DNA from: an uncultured Rhizobiaceae group bacterium
Lineage (GTDB): Bacteria; Pseudomonadota; Alphaproteobacteria; Rhizobiales; Rhizobiaceae
DNA: 64,000 nucleotides
NCBI GenBank assembly: GCA_938044775.1
Contig: CALIOE010000061.1
Coordinates: forward strand, 1 to 64,000
Direction: 5' to 3'
Below, in pieces: positions 34,663 to 43,606 of the stretch. The notes under the pieces are model-generated. The model was not told the DNA's origin. It saw nothing but the letters and a program-made list of their open reading frames with translations, and searched no databases. A program made the translations under genes and the position numbers. Each line of letters begins with the position of its first letter. The first letter of the stretch is position 1.

Positions 34663-37641
34663 TTATTGGCTCCCGACAAATGTTCCGATGCCTGATGTGG
34701 TCTCTCCACCAATCGCGAACTGACCGACGACGCCCTTGGCAATCGTTCCGTCACCATTCACAAAGGCGCCGCTTGCTCCACCAAATTCTCCCTGGGGGCC
34801 TTGCAGGGTTCCCGAAAACAGAGCCTCCGGCGAGCCGGTGTTCTGGCTGACCAGGCCGGAGGCATTGAGTCCGCCAAAATTGCTGATCGAAAGCTGGCCT
34901 TCACGGCTGCGAAAATCGAAATCCATGCTCATATCTCCGCGTGCGATGAACACGCCCGAAACCGAACTGTTTTCAACGACTGTGCCAAGAGCGGTGCCGG
35001 TGAAAGATGCCGACCCCATAAGGGGCAGATCGGCTGCTCTGGTGATGTCACCGGCAACCCATGTGCCGAGATGGACACCGTCATTGCGGTTCTCAACGCC
35101 TGTAGCACCAGCATTTCCTGCTGTGTTGTCAACCTGCACTTGCGTGCCCCACCATCCCCAATCAATGAACGAGCATGCTGTGCAGTGCTGAAACCCCTGA
35201 ACAGGAGAGGCTCGGCCGGACACGAGGTAAGTTCCAGGATTGTGCTGCGACCTGTTGGCGAGGTCCTCGCCGTTGTCAGTTCTGACCCGCGTCAGCTCAT
35301 TGTCTCGAGGATGCCGTGCGCCAAAGGTGTTGTCATCGACAAAGGTATTGCCACCATCGACGTTCCCGTTAAATCCGAAACTGATCAGATAGCTGGACAC
35401 ATATGGGTTGTTGTTAAACAGATCGGCCAGCTCAGCTTGCCCACTCACATCATGCCCAGCCGCACCCAGGGCAAGGTCGAAATTTGGAGCATTCGCCACA
35501 CCGAGTGCCCCCTGCGCCCCGCCACCGATGAAAAAGGAACTCTGAAACCCCTCACTACCCGGCTCCAGCAAGCCGGTCATGAAGCCTGAGACCTCACGCG
35601 AGGTTCTGCCAAAAAGGGACTGGTCGGTTTCCGAGACAAGCGAAGCGACATGCTGGGTGCCGAAAACCGGAGTTCCCAGATAGCCATCCTGTTCGTTTAG
35701 CGTGTAGCCGGAGGCGGCGGGGTCCAGAGCCGCGTCAAAAAATGCATCGGGAGAAAATTCGCCGCCTATCGTTGTTGAAGTGCCAATGACAAAATGGTCA
35801 GCATTGGGTCCAAAAAAATGTAGACCGTCAGCCCCTGGCTGGGTTTCTATTCCTCCGCGCAAATTAATCAGCGGAGTGTTGGAAGCGACGCGCATGCTGC
35901 CGCGTCGGCCACTTCCAATCGATAACGCACCAGAACTGTTGGTAGAGATCGAAGTTGGCATCACGAGAACGGCGCTCTTTTGCGCCGTTCCGGAACCTGA
36001 AATATCCAACCAAGTCTGGAAAACTTCGACTTCGCCGCTCGGCGAGTCATTTGGCTCGACCACGAACAGATTGGTCGAGCTGAAATTGTCTAATGTGCCG
36101 TAGAGATCCGGCGCAAAAAAAGAAGCTGCACCCGGTCGGACGGGGTCGGGGGTGAGTGAATACTGGCGAATGTCCGCGCCGGTATCGATAGCGACAAGCG
36201 CGTTGGTGTCCGTTGGCGTACCATGAATAATATAGAACGGCTCATTTGGGTTGCCGTCGGTGTGAAGCATGTAAGCGGCGAAGTCGCCCGTGCCGGCATA
36301 GGCTGTCCCACTCAGGGTGGTGGTAGAATTCACTGTGCCATCGGTAACGTTGATCGCCTCCAGCCCGCTGTCGCCGGTGGTACCGGTCAGATCCGGAACA
36401 TCAATAATTGCCCCGGTCGATCCGATGTTAAGGCGCGCCTGGAGTATAGAACCTGGTAAAACCCGGTCCGTCTCGGCCGTCGAACCGACCAGACCGCGCG
36501 ATCCCGCCACTGGTGTCTGGCTGCCGAAATAGGTCACATACTGGTCGGGAGCGCTTAGAACTCTCGCTTGGGTTGGTCTGGGCGTCGGCGTCGGCGGGGT
36601 GACTGGCGGGTCAACAGGATTTGTCACGGGAGGTGAAACCGGCGGTGTGACCGGAGGCGTAACAGGAGGATTTACTGGAGGCGTAACAGGATTTACCGGA
36701 GGCGTAACGGGAGGAGTGACTGGAGGCGTAACGGGAGGCGTTGTTGGTGGGTTTGTGCTTGCCACCACATCTTCACGGACCTGTTGCTGCGCCGCGATCT
36801 CGATTTGGGCCACTTGATCCTCGGCGTCTTCGATGGCCGTTGAACGAACAGGTCGCGGTCTTGGTGTCGGTGTCGTTACGTTCGAAGGCGCTCCGGAATT
36901 GACTTCCGTGACGGGGCTGTTTGATACCGCTGAATTGGTCGGAATACGGTTTGCACCTCCCGATTTGCCCGGCGAGCCGGCAAGCCCGACCTGAAATGTT
37001 CGGGCATCCGACTTGGTGCGTCTGCGGACTTTGGTTTTGCGACCTCCCTCTGTGATCTCCATCGTATAGCCCGACTCGTAGATCCGGGTTCGCTTGCCAC
37101 CGTTTGACGTGAACACCACCTCGTCGCCAAAAATCATTGAGACGACACCGTTTGATCCGGCAGCATCCATTGCGCCTTCCACCATTGCTCCCCGAATTCC
37201 AAGAGTGCCCGCCGGTGTGTTGATGGTCGACGTCCCCTTTCTCCGGCTGGCAAGCCCTCCTACAAAGCGAAATGCCCCTCTGGAAAAGGTCGCGGTTACT
37301 TCAGCCGTGCTGGCGTCAGGGTCATAGACAAACCGGTCAATGATCAGGGTCGAATTCGGCCCAACCGTGAAAGTCGATCCGTCAAGCAGCAGGATTTGTA
37401 CAAGCCCGTCGGAATCGGTGTTGATCCGTTCGTTCGAAACCACCGTTTTTCCTATTGAAATCACCCGCAATTTGGTTCCTGGAGCAGCACTTTTCGCCGC
37501 CGGATTTACGGCGGAAGTCACGCCGACTTTTGCCAGAGCTGGTGCATGCACGGAGGCAATGACAATACCGCTCAGCAGAGTTCCCGTCAGGAAACTCCGG
37601 CAGCTGTTCAGCCTTTGTCTTGTGGTCATGGGTATCACCAT
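34663..37641 (-). CDS. Exported FecR-domain / proline-rich / TbpB-like barrel protein
   Basis: A 992-residue protein. Signal peptide (LLSGIVIASVHAPALA, residues 20-37), FecR domain (about 50-165, with VQILLLDGSTFTVGPN and INTPAGTLGIRGAM), a Pro/Val/Thr repeat linker (about 294-354), a long Gly/Asn/Ser-rich middle, and a C-terminal domain whose GQFAIGGETTSGIGTFVGSQ ending resembles the eight-stranded barrel of transferrin-binding protein B and Slam-dependent surface proteins. No lipobox is visible. Its start overlaps the stop codon of the TPR/barrel gene, and an ATG four codons further in (37629) is possible. The function is unknown; see the linked finding. Confidence 0.78.
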   Translation of the reverse strand: MVIPMTTRQRLNSCRSFLTGTLLSGIVIASVHAPALAKVGVTSAVNPAAKSAAPGTKLRVISIGKTVVSNERINTDSDGLVQILLLDGSTFTVGPNSTLIIDRFVYDPDASTAEVTATFSRGAFRFVGGLASRRKGTSTINTPAGTLGIRGAMVEGAMDAAGSNGVVSMIFGDEVVFTSNGGKRTRIYESGYTMEITEGGRKTKVRRRTKSDARTFQVGLAGSPGKSGGANRIPTNSAVSNSPVTEVNSGAPSNVTTPTPRPRPVRSTAIEDAEDQVAQIEIAAQQQVREDVVASTNPPTTPPVTPPVTPPVTPPVNPVTPPVNPPVTPPVTPPVSPPVTNPVDPPVTPPTPTPRPTQARVLSAPDQYVTYFGSQTPVAGSRGLVGSTAETDRVLPGSILQARLNIGSTGAIIDVPDLTGTTGDSGLEAINVTDGTVNSTTTLSGTAYAGTGDFAAYMLHTDGNPNEPFYIIHGTPTDTNALVAIDTGADIRQYSLTPDPVRPGAASFFAPDLYGTLDNFSSTNLFVVEPNDSPSGEVEVFQTWLDISGSGTAQKSAVLVMPTSISTNSSGALSIGSGRRGSMRVASNTPLINLRGGIETQPGADGLHFFGPNADHFVIGTSTTIGGEFSPDAFFDAALDPAASGYTLNEQDGYLGTPVFGTQHVASLVSETDQSLFGRTSREVSGFMTGLLEPGSEGFQSSFFIGGGAQGALGVANAPNFDLALGAAGHDVSGQAELADLFNNNPYVSSYLISFGFNGNVDGGNTFVDDNTFGARHPRDNELTRVRTDNGEDLANRSQHNPGTYLVSGRASPVQGFQHCTACSFIDWGWWGTQVQVDNTAGNAGATGVENRNDGVHLGTWVAGDITRAADLPLMGSASFTGTALGTVVENSSVSGVFIARGDMSMDFDFRSREGQLSISNFGGLNASGLVSQNTGSPEALFSGTLQGPQGEFGGASGAFVNGDGTIAKGVVGQFAIGGETTSGIGTFVGSQ
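36590..36760. repeat. Coding tandem repeat: (PPVT)n proline-rich linker
   Basis: A run of 12-base units reading PPVT on the minus strand, with PPVN, PPVS and PVDPP variants, within the gene at 34663-37641. It encodes a stiff, extended linker of roughly 55 residues between the FecR domain and the rest of the protein. Such repeats are prone to copy-number change. Confidence 0.85.
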
Positions 37642-39059
37642 TTCTTGACGATGGAGAGCGTGACAGAGAAATTGTCGTGCTCGCGGGTGCTGTAGTTTGA
37701 ATCGACGGCCCTGTACTCTGTTTCGGACAATACAGACCAGCCATTGTTTACCGGGATCGAAAGCGAGGCTTTTCCAAAAAACTCATTGTCATGCTGGGCG
37801 TTGTTCAGGTTGATGATCGGGTCGGGCGAATCATAATTTCTGAAGGTTCCGCCGGCGGTCAACGAAGCCGTCCAGATCTTGTTGCTGTCCGCGACCGGGG
37901 ATCTGAAGGCAATTGTCGGGCCTGCCCATACACTCACCTCCGAATATTGCAGATAGTCTCTTTCAGCGAGCGTGCGTTGCCCCTGCAGCCCGAAATTCAT
38001 CAGGAGGTTCGGATTGACGACACGCGATCCGTAGAGACCTGCTCGAAATTCGTGACCGTTGCGGTCGGTCGCTCGAGGGGCATCACTTGTGTTGTTGTAG
38101 ATCCGTCTGCGGTACTCGGTCTTGAACAGCACAGATGTTTTTGGGTTTGGCTGAGCCGCCAGCCGTGAGCCCGCACCGAACGCACCGTTGTAGAATTCGC
38201 CGCCGAGGACAACACCGGAGACGATACCGTAGAGACCGAGCTTCGCGTTGTCGATTTCGAACCGGCCAAGGTCAAATGCCGGCCCAAAAGTGATCTCGCT
38301 CTGCAGCAGGTCGAGCTCGTTTCTCTCAAACTGCTTGGAACCATAGCCAAGCACATCGATTTCGAATGTGTCTCCCTGTGACTCAAGGTCCATCGCATAA
38401 TGTAGGGAGCCACCGACATAAACATTGGTGTCTTCCTGACCCACTGCATTGGGGTTCAACAGAAACGGTAATCCGTTCAACAAGATACCGCGTGTCTCGG
38501 GTGCCCTGTTGGCATTGGTCTGAAATCGAATGCCGGCCCGGACTTCTGCAGACAGCACATCTCTGTCCTGTGCATTGGCAATTTCGGCCAACAGGTTTTG
38601 CACACGCGCCAATACCGGTTCTGGAACATTGCTGCCGCTGATAGCCGCTTCGAGATATGTTGAAGCGGTGTCGTGTGCGCCCAGCCTGTAGTACAGCAGC
38701 CCCAGTTCGAGTTGTAACCGCGGAAGACCGGGAGCAAATATCAGCATGCGCTCCAGTGTGCTCACCGCCGCTTCCAGATCTCCGGCACGCACCGACAATG
38801 CTGCATATTCGAAGGCGGTGTCGAGGTCATCCGGCCGGTTCAGCATCTGGCGGAAAAGCACTTCACGGCGTGCCTGGATTTGTTGCAGACTGAGGTCGCC
38901 GGTGTTTGCGGTTCCGCTTTGTTTGGGGTTTTTAACCTGCTGGGCAAGAGCGGCATCTGAGGCCGCATTTGCGGCTATGACAAATGCGCACAACAGCGAA
39001 TAGAAAAACGAAACAAGAATACGCAATGCGCGTCCCCCAACAATTCTTGCCCCAATCAA
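37635..39059 (-). CDS. TPR plus outer-membrane beta-barrel protein, Slam-like
   Basis: A 474-residue exported protein: signal peptide (FFYSLLCAFVIAANAASDAA), a TPR domain (about residues 55-165, with AALSVRAGDLEAAVSTLERM and LGLLYYRLGAHDTAS), and a beta-barrel ending in SIVKKW, with the terminal aromatic expected of outer-membrane proteins. Order, length and barrel size fit surface lipoprotein assembly modifier (Slam, DUF560) proteins, which deliver TbpB-like clients to the cell surface. The next gene downstream encodes such a barrel. The start is TTG-type and uncertain: 39059 or 39026. Confidence 0.72.
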   Translation of the reverse strand: MIGARIVGGRALRILVSFFYSLLCAFVIAANAASDAALAQQVKNPKQSGTANTGDLSLQQIQARREVLFRQMLNRPDDLDTAFEYAALSVRAGDLEAAVSTLERMLIFAPGLPRLQLELGLLYYRLGAHDTASTYLEAAISGSNVPEPVLARVQNLLAEIANAQDRDVLSAEVRAGIRFQTNANRAPETRGILLNGLPFLLNPNAVGQEDTNVYVGGSLHYAMDLESQGDTFEIDVLGYGSKQFERNELDLLQSEITFGPAFDLGRFEIDNAKLGLYGIVSGVVLGGEFYNGAFGAGSRLAAQPNPKTSVLFKTEYRRRIYNNTSDAPRATDRNGHEFRAGLYGSRVVNPNLLMNFGLQGQRTLAERDYLQYSEVSVWAGPTIAFRSPVADSNKIWTASLTAGGTFRNYDSPDPIINLNNAQHDNEFFGKASLSIPVNNGWSVLSETEYRAVDSNYSTREHDNFSVTLSIVKKW

Positions 39060-39298
39060 TCCTAACTGCCATAGGCGCGGATGGTCAAATTGCCAATCTA
39101 AGGTTCACACACCTCGAATTGACCGACGCTCCACGGGCTTCAAGACTCGGCATTGTGAAAACAGTCGCCGGCGCAGCTGAGCACGATCGCTTGGTGGAGC
39201 CGGACCGGGAGCGGTGAGCAAATTCTGACGATGGGAGCCAAGTGCTGTCAATTGCATCGCGGAGTGGCAGCTCAGTGAGATTGGTGTTGTAGGAGAGG

Positions 39299-41581
39299 CT
39301 ACTTTGCCGTCGCTGAATAAACGCCGTCCCAGTTTCGACCAGGCGGGTTCGCACGGAATTCGGAAATGCGGGTTTCATACATAAACAGATAGTCATCCAG
39401 GTTCAGACCAAGTCTCAAATCCAGGTCGCGGAGGAGTTCGAGGGCCTCAAAGGCGCCATCCCAGTTCTGAGCGCGATAGCAGGACAGCATTGTGGCATTC
39501 AGTGCTTTTGCCGCAATGAAATCAGGCGTTTGGGCGAGCTCTTCAGCACCAAACAGTCCAAATATTCGTTCAGCGTCGTTTTTCCCCTTAACGCGGATCT
39601 GGTCAATTTCAAACAACGCGAATTTGGCCTTCAGCAGTTCAACCGTCGTGCTGCCCAACACAATTCGGATGCCATAAGGCTTTGACTGACCTTCCAGACG
39701 TGAAGCCAGGTTCACGGCGTCGCCGAGCGCTGTGTAGTCAAATCGGCGATCGCTTCCCATGTTTCCAACAACGCATCTTCCGCTGTTAATTCCGATGCCC
39801 ACATTGATTGTGTGATGGATAAGCCCTGACTCTCCCCGTGCTTCCCTTGTCGCTACCTTCTTCTTCATTTCGACGTTAAGCGCCTCGACATCGGAGATCA
39901 TGTCAATCGCAGAGCGGGCTGCGGCATCGGCGTGTTCGGGCTGGTCGATTGGTGCATTCCAAAATGCCATGACGGCATCACCCATGAATTTGTCGATTGT
40001 CCCGTTTTGCCGCAGGATCGCGTCTGACAACACGGTCAGAAATCTGTTCATCAGATCAGTCAGTCCCTGAGGGTTATCTTTGAAGCTCTCGGATATGGTG
40101 GTGAATCCACGCACATCCGTAAACAAAACGGACAGCTCTCTGGTTTCGCCACCAAGTTTGAGGCTTTCCGGTTTTTCCGCGAGTTGTTTGACCAGCGATG
40201 GCGATATGTACTGCCCAAACGCTGTCCGCACAAAACGGCTGTCTTTTTGCGTTGCCAGCAGATCGGCGCTCACACCTGCTGATGCCGCCATCAATATTGA
40301 AAGCGCAGGGATTACCGGACTGAACAGGAAGTTGTGGATCGAGAACGCAAACCAGCATCCCAGCACACAGATGCAGAGCAGCAGGACCGTGGCAGTCGCA
40401 TCGCCATAGGGATTGAGAATCGGCAGCAATGACAGCAGGATGAGGACCGCTACAAATGCCGCCACCAGTTCAACGCCGCGGGCATAGTCCGGCCGTTTCA
40501 AATATGTTCCTGTGATGATCTGGTCGATGATCTCGGCGTGAATGGTGACGCCGGGGACAATTGGCTCCAATGGTGTTGCTCGCAGGTCGAGCAAGCCGGC
40601 CGCAGATGTTCCAATAAGCACAATGCGGTTGGCGATCTCGCGCTCCAAATCAGCTCTTGTGAGTTGCGAAATGCCTGCATCGAGCACGGCATGAACAGGA
40701 AGGATGGTCTTCGACAAGAATGGCGAGTGGTAGACTTCTACATCACCCTGGGCATTTGTCGGGATGGTAAGCGCACCAACCTGAGCTGAAACGATTGCGA
40801 GATCACCGCCCCCGGCCTCGCCGCTTCCATCGCTGGATTTGATCTTGAATCCACCCGCCCCCTGCGCCACCCTCAATGCCTCCATTGCCAGCGACGGGTA
40901 ATAACTTTCATCCACCCCGCGCAGCAACTTTGTCCGTCGAACGACGGCGTCGACCTGTCCGTCGGTCACAAATCCTATTTCGCCGATGCCAGCCGCAGCC
41001 TTGTCCAGAGCTGGCAAATTGCGCACCGCCTTCACTCCGGTTGACATCAGATCCGGCGGGACCGTGCCAATGAAACCCACTCCGGCCTTTGGATCAGGCG
41101 GAATGTCCGTTCCCAATTCGGTTAGCGAGAAGCCGGTTACGACCGGATGGCGTGCAAATGCTCTGGTCAATACAAGATCGTTGTCCAACATCTCTGTTTT
41201 GGCTGGCAAACGAACGCTGGCGCCGGCGCGGGTGAGTTCAGACACTGCTTTCAAAGGTGATGTGCGGTCCGGTTCCGAGAACACAACATCGAATACAATT
41301 GCTGCGGCACCGAGTTCGCCGAGCCTGTCGACCAGGTCAGCAACGACCGTTCTCGGCCACGGCCATTGACCGAAATGCTGTATGGAGCGCTCATCGATGT
41401 CGACGATTGCGACATTAGCGCCCTCCCAGACCCGTGGTTGTATTCGCTGGTAGCTGTCAAAAATCAGTGTATCGAGCCGGGAGAACAGGCTTCCTGAAAC
41501 GGCCGACAAAATCCAGACCAGCATCGCTGCAGATATTCCAGAAATCCAGATCGCTGCAAACTTGTTGCGCAAAAATTTCAT
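39299..41581 (-). CDS. CHASE2-domain adenylate cyclase (class III)
   Basis: A 760-residue inner-membrane sensor: one N-terminal helix, a periplasmic CHASE2 domain (about residues 30-340, with IVDIDERSIQHFGQWPWPR and FDVVFSEPDR), three further helices (about 355-430), and a cytoplasmic class III cyclase domain with FTDVRGFT and KFMGDAVMAFW metal-binding motifs and DYTALGDAVNLASRLEG. The Lys and Asp seen fit an ATP-specific enzyme making cAMP. ATG 41581 was chosen over a TTG at 41593. It precedes the TPR/barrel and FecR genes on the same strand, a grouping common in alphaproteobacteria. Confidence 0.92.
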   Translation of the reverse strand: MKFLRNKFAAIWISGISAAMLVWILSAVSGSLFSRLDTLIFDSYQRIQPRVWEGANVAIVDIDERSIQHFGQWPWPRTVVADLVDRLGELGAAAIVFDVVFSEPDRTSPLKAVSELTRAGASVRLPAKTEMLDNDLVLTRAFARHPVVTGFSLTELGTDIPPDPKAGVGFIGTVPPDLMSTGVKAVRNLPALDKAAAGIGEIGFVTDGQVDAVVRRTKLLRGVDESYYPSLAMEALRVAQGAGGFKIKSSDGSGEAGGGDLAIVSAQVGALTIPTNAQGDVEVYHSPFLSKTILPVHAVLDAGISQLTRADLEREIANRIVLIGTSAAGLLDLRATPLEPIVPGVTIHAEIIDQIITGTYLKRPDYARGVELVAAFVAVLILLSLLPILNPYGDATATVLLLCICVLGCWFAFSIHNFLFSPVIPALSILMAASAGVSADLLATQKDSRFVRTAFGQYISPSLVKQLAEKPESLKLGGETRELSVLFTDVRGFTTISESFKDNPQGLTDLMNRFLTVLSDAILRQNGTIDKFMGDAVMAFWNAPIDQPEHADAAARSAIDMISDVEALNVEMKKKVATREARGESGLIHHTINVGIGINSGRCVVGNMGSDRRFDYTALGDAVNLASRLEGQSKPYGIRIVLGSTTVELLKAKFALFEIDQIRVKGKNDAERIFGLFGAEELAQTPDFIAAKALNATMLSCYRAQNWDGAFEALELLRDLDLRLGLNLDDYLFMYETRISEFRANPPGRNWDGVYSATAK

Positions 41582-41749
41582 GCCACTGCCCAACCGTCTT
41601 CCCGCCTCCGCAGGTCAGTTGGCTTGGTAGCACATTGTCCCGTGCGCCTGCACCTTTTGATTTGCAAATTCTTTGTAACGCGATCGAACAAGTGCCGATC
41701 ATCGGCGTTTCTCATTTCAGCAATGGTAGCTGCCGGTTTGCCGTTGGTG

Positions 41750-43285
41750 TCACGGCCAGTAAGCGTTTTTAAGAAAGCGCTTCATCAGTTTTCCGGTTGG
41801 CGTGCGCGGCATTTCCGGTTTGAAATCGATCGATTTCGGCGTCTTGATCGATGAAAGGTGCTGCCGGCAATACCCGATCAGTTCTGCTTCCAGATCAGGG
41901 CCGGGCTCCCGATCGTTGGCCGGCTGCACAACGGCCTTCACCTCTTCACCCAGCTCATCGTTGGGAACACCGAATACGGCCACATCGGTCACCGCCGGAT
42001 GGTTTATCAGCAGGTCTTCGGTTTCCTGCGGATAAACGTTTACGCCCCCTGAGATAATCGTATAGGCCCGTCTGTCCGTCAGATAGACAAATCCATCTTC
42101 ATCTTTCCAACCAATATCACCGAGTGTTGACCAGCCTTCGCTGGTGAAGGCATTTGCGGTTTTCTCCGTGTCGCCGTGATAGGAGAATACTTGCCCGGCG
42201 TCGAAAAACACGTCCCCGATTTCGCCCGCTGGCAAAGGGTTTCGGTCATTGTCGAGGATGTGAACATTTCCGAAAAGCGGCCTGCCAACCGTGCCCGGAT
42301 GGGACAGCCATTGTGAAGATGTACAAGCTGTGACGCCATTGCCTTCCGTCCCGGCGTAGTATTCCACAATGATCGGTCCCCACCAGTCGATCATCCTGCG
42401 TTTTATTTCAACGGGACAGGGGGCTGCGACGTGGACAGCGCCCGTCAGCGTTGAAATCTTGTGGCGGTTGCGGGCTTTTTCCGGCAGCTTGAGCAGACGC
42501 ACAAACATGGTCGGAACCATTTGGGTGTGAGTCACCTGGTGATTTTCGACCTCGGCCAGAAACTGTTCTTCGTCAAAGCGTTCCATGACAATTGTACTGG
42601 CGCCAAGTCCGGCGGCCACCATGGCACCGGCCAGCGGAGCCGAGTGGTAGAGCGGGGCAGGGGACAAATAGACCGACTTGTCGGTCATGCCGGCGAGGAC
42701 CTCAAACACAGGCAACACAACCGGGCTGAGCGATTCAATGCTGGCATCGGGGTATTTGCGGACGATCCCCTTGGGGCGACCGGTGGTGCCGGAGGAATAG
42801 AGCATGGCTGCACCCGCGCATTCATCCAAAACGGGCGTCGTCGGCATGGTTATGGTCAGTTTGTCCCAGGACTGAAATCCCGGCGAAACCTGTCCGACCA
42901 TCATCGATCTCAGATTGCCATCGGCCCCCATCCTGATCTGTTGCCCGGTATCGGCGTATCTGTCTGAGGTGATAAAAACTTTTGCACCGCAATCCCGAAC
43001 GATATAGGCGGCTTCGTCGGCGGTCAGATAGCGACTGATAAGCGTGAAAATGACCCCGGATCGCTGCGCGGCCCAGGCAATTGAAAGGAGTTCCAGGCGG
43101 TTTTCCAGCATGAAAGCGATGTGGTCACCAGGGTGGATACCCAGAGAACGCAGCGCATGAGCGCCCTGGTTTGATGCCGCATCGAGCTCTGCAAAGGTTA
43201 GTTTCTTACCCGACCCAGCCATCTGATAAGCCGTTTTTTCCGGCACTGTAGTCGCGTGATAGGCGGGGTGTTTCATCGGCTTCAT
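41750..43285 (-). CDS. AMP-binding acyl-CoA synthetase
   Basis: A 511-residue ANL-superfamily ligase activating a carboxylic acid to its CoA thioester. Motifs seen: the phosphate loop MLYSSGTTGRPKGIVRK (about residue 162), YYAGTEGNG, the hinge DIGWKDEDGFVYLTDR and the C-terminal catalytic lysine in RTPTGKLMKR. The acid substrate cannot be read from sequence. Because a DMSP-type demethylation branch in this genome would need a methylmercaptopropionate-CoA ligase (DmdB), this is one candidate, 8 kb away and not linked in an operon. Confidence 0.92.
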   Translation of the reverse strand: MKPMKHPAYHATTVPEKTAYQMAGSGKKLTFAELDAASNQGAHALRSLGIHPGDHIAFMLENRLELLSIAWAAQRSGVIFTLISRYLTADEAAYIVRDCGAKVFITSDRYADTGQQIRMGADGNLRSMMVGQVSPGFQSWDKLTITMPTTPVLDECAGAAMLYSSGTTGRPKGIVRKYPDASIESLSPVVLPVFEVLAGMTDKSVYLSPAPLYHSAPLAGAMVAAGLGASTIVMERFDEEQFLAEVENHQVTHTQMVPTMFVRLLKLPEKARNRHKISTLTGAVHVAAPCPVEIKRRMIDWWGPIIVEYYAGTEGNGVTACTSSQWLSHPGTVGRPLFGNVHILDNDRNPLPAGEIGDVFFDAGQVFSYHGDTEKTANAFTSEGWSTLGDIGWKDEDGFVYLTDRRAYTIISGGVNVYPQETEDLLINHPAVTDVAVFGVPNDELGEEVKAVVQPANDREPGPDLEAELIGYCRQHLSSIKTPKSIDFKPEMPRTPTGKLMKRFLKNAYWP

Positions 43286-43606
43286 TTGGATCTTGTCATA
43301 CTCACTGTCTGGTGGAAGATGCCCGGGTTTCCCGGTTCCGCGTTCAAACGCAAATGATCGACGCTATCGCGAAAATGTCCCGGGTGGTGGTCGCCCGCAG
43401 CTGCAAATGAAACGCCGCATGAACCGGTGATCCCATCTCTAAACTTGTCTGTATTGACAGCATGGTTTGTTAAAACCGCAAAGGTCACAATTGCACGGAG
43501 CGCGGGGCTGGGTTGCCTCTTGTTTGTTTTGAGTCTTGAGCAACACCGTACGCCGGCCCGCGCTTGCTTCTTTTGAAGGGGAAGCGTTTTCGGGTAGGAC
43601 CGCGCC
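43286..43606. other. Intergenic region, no gene seen
   Basis: About 320 bases between two minus-strand genes. It should hold the promoter of the acyl-CoA synthetase gene. An open frame crossing it has no coding character, and I see no hairpin, repeat or recognisable operator. Confidence 0.45.
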
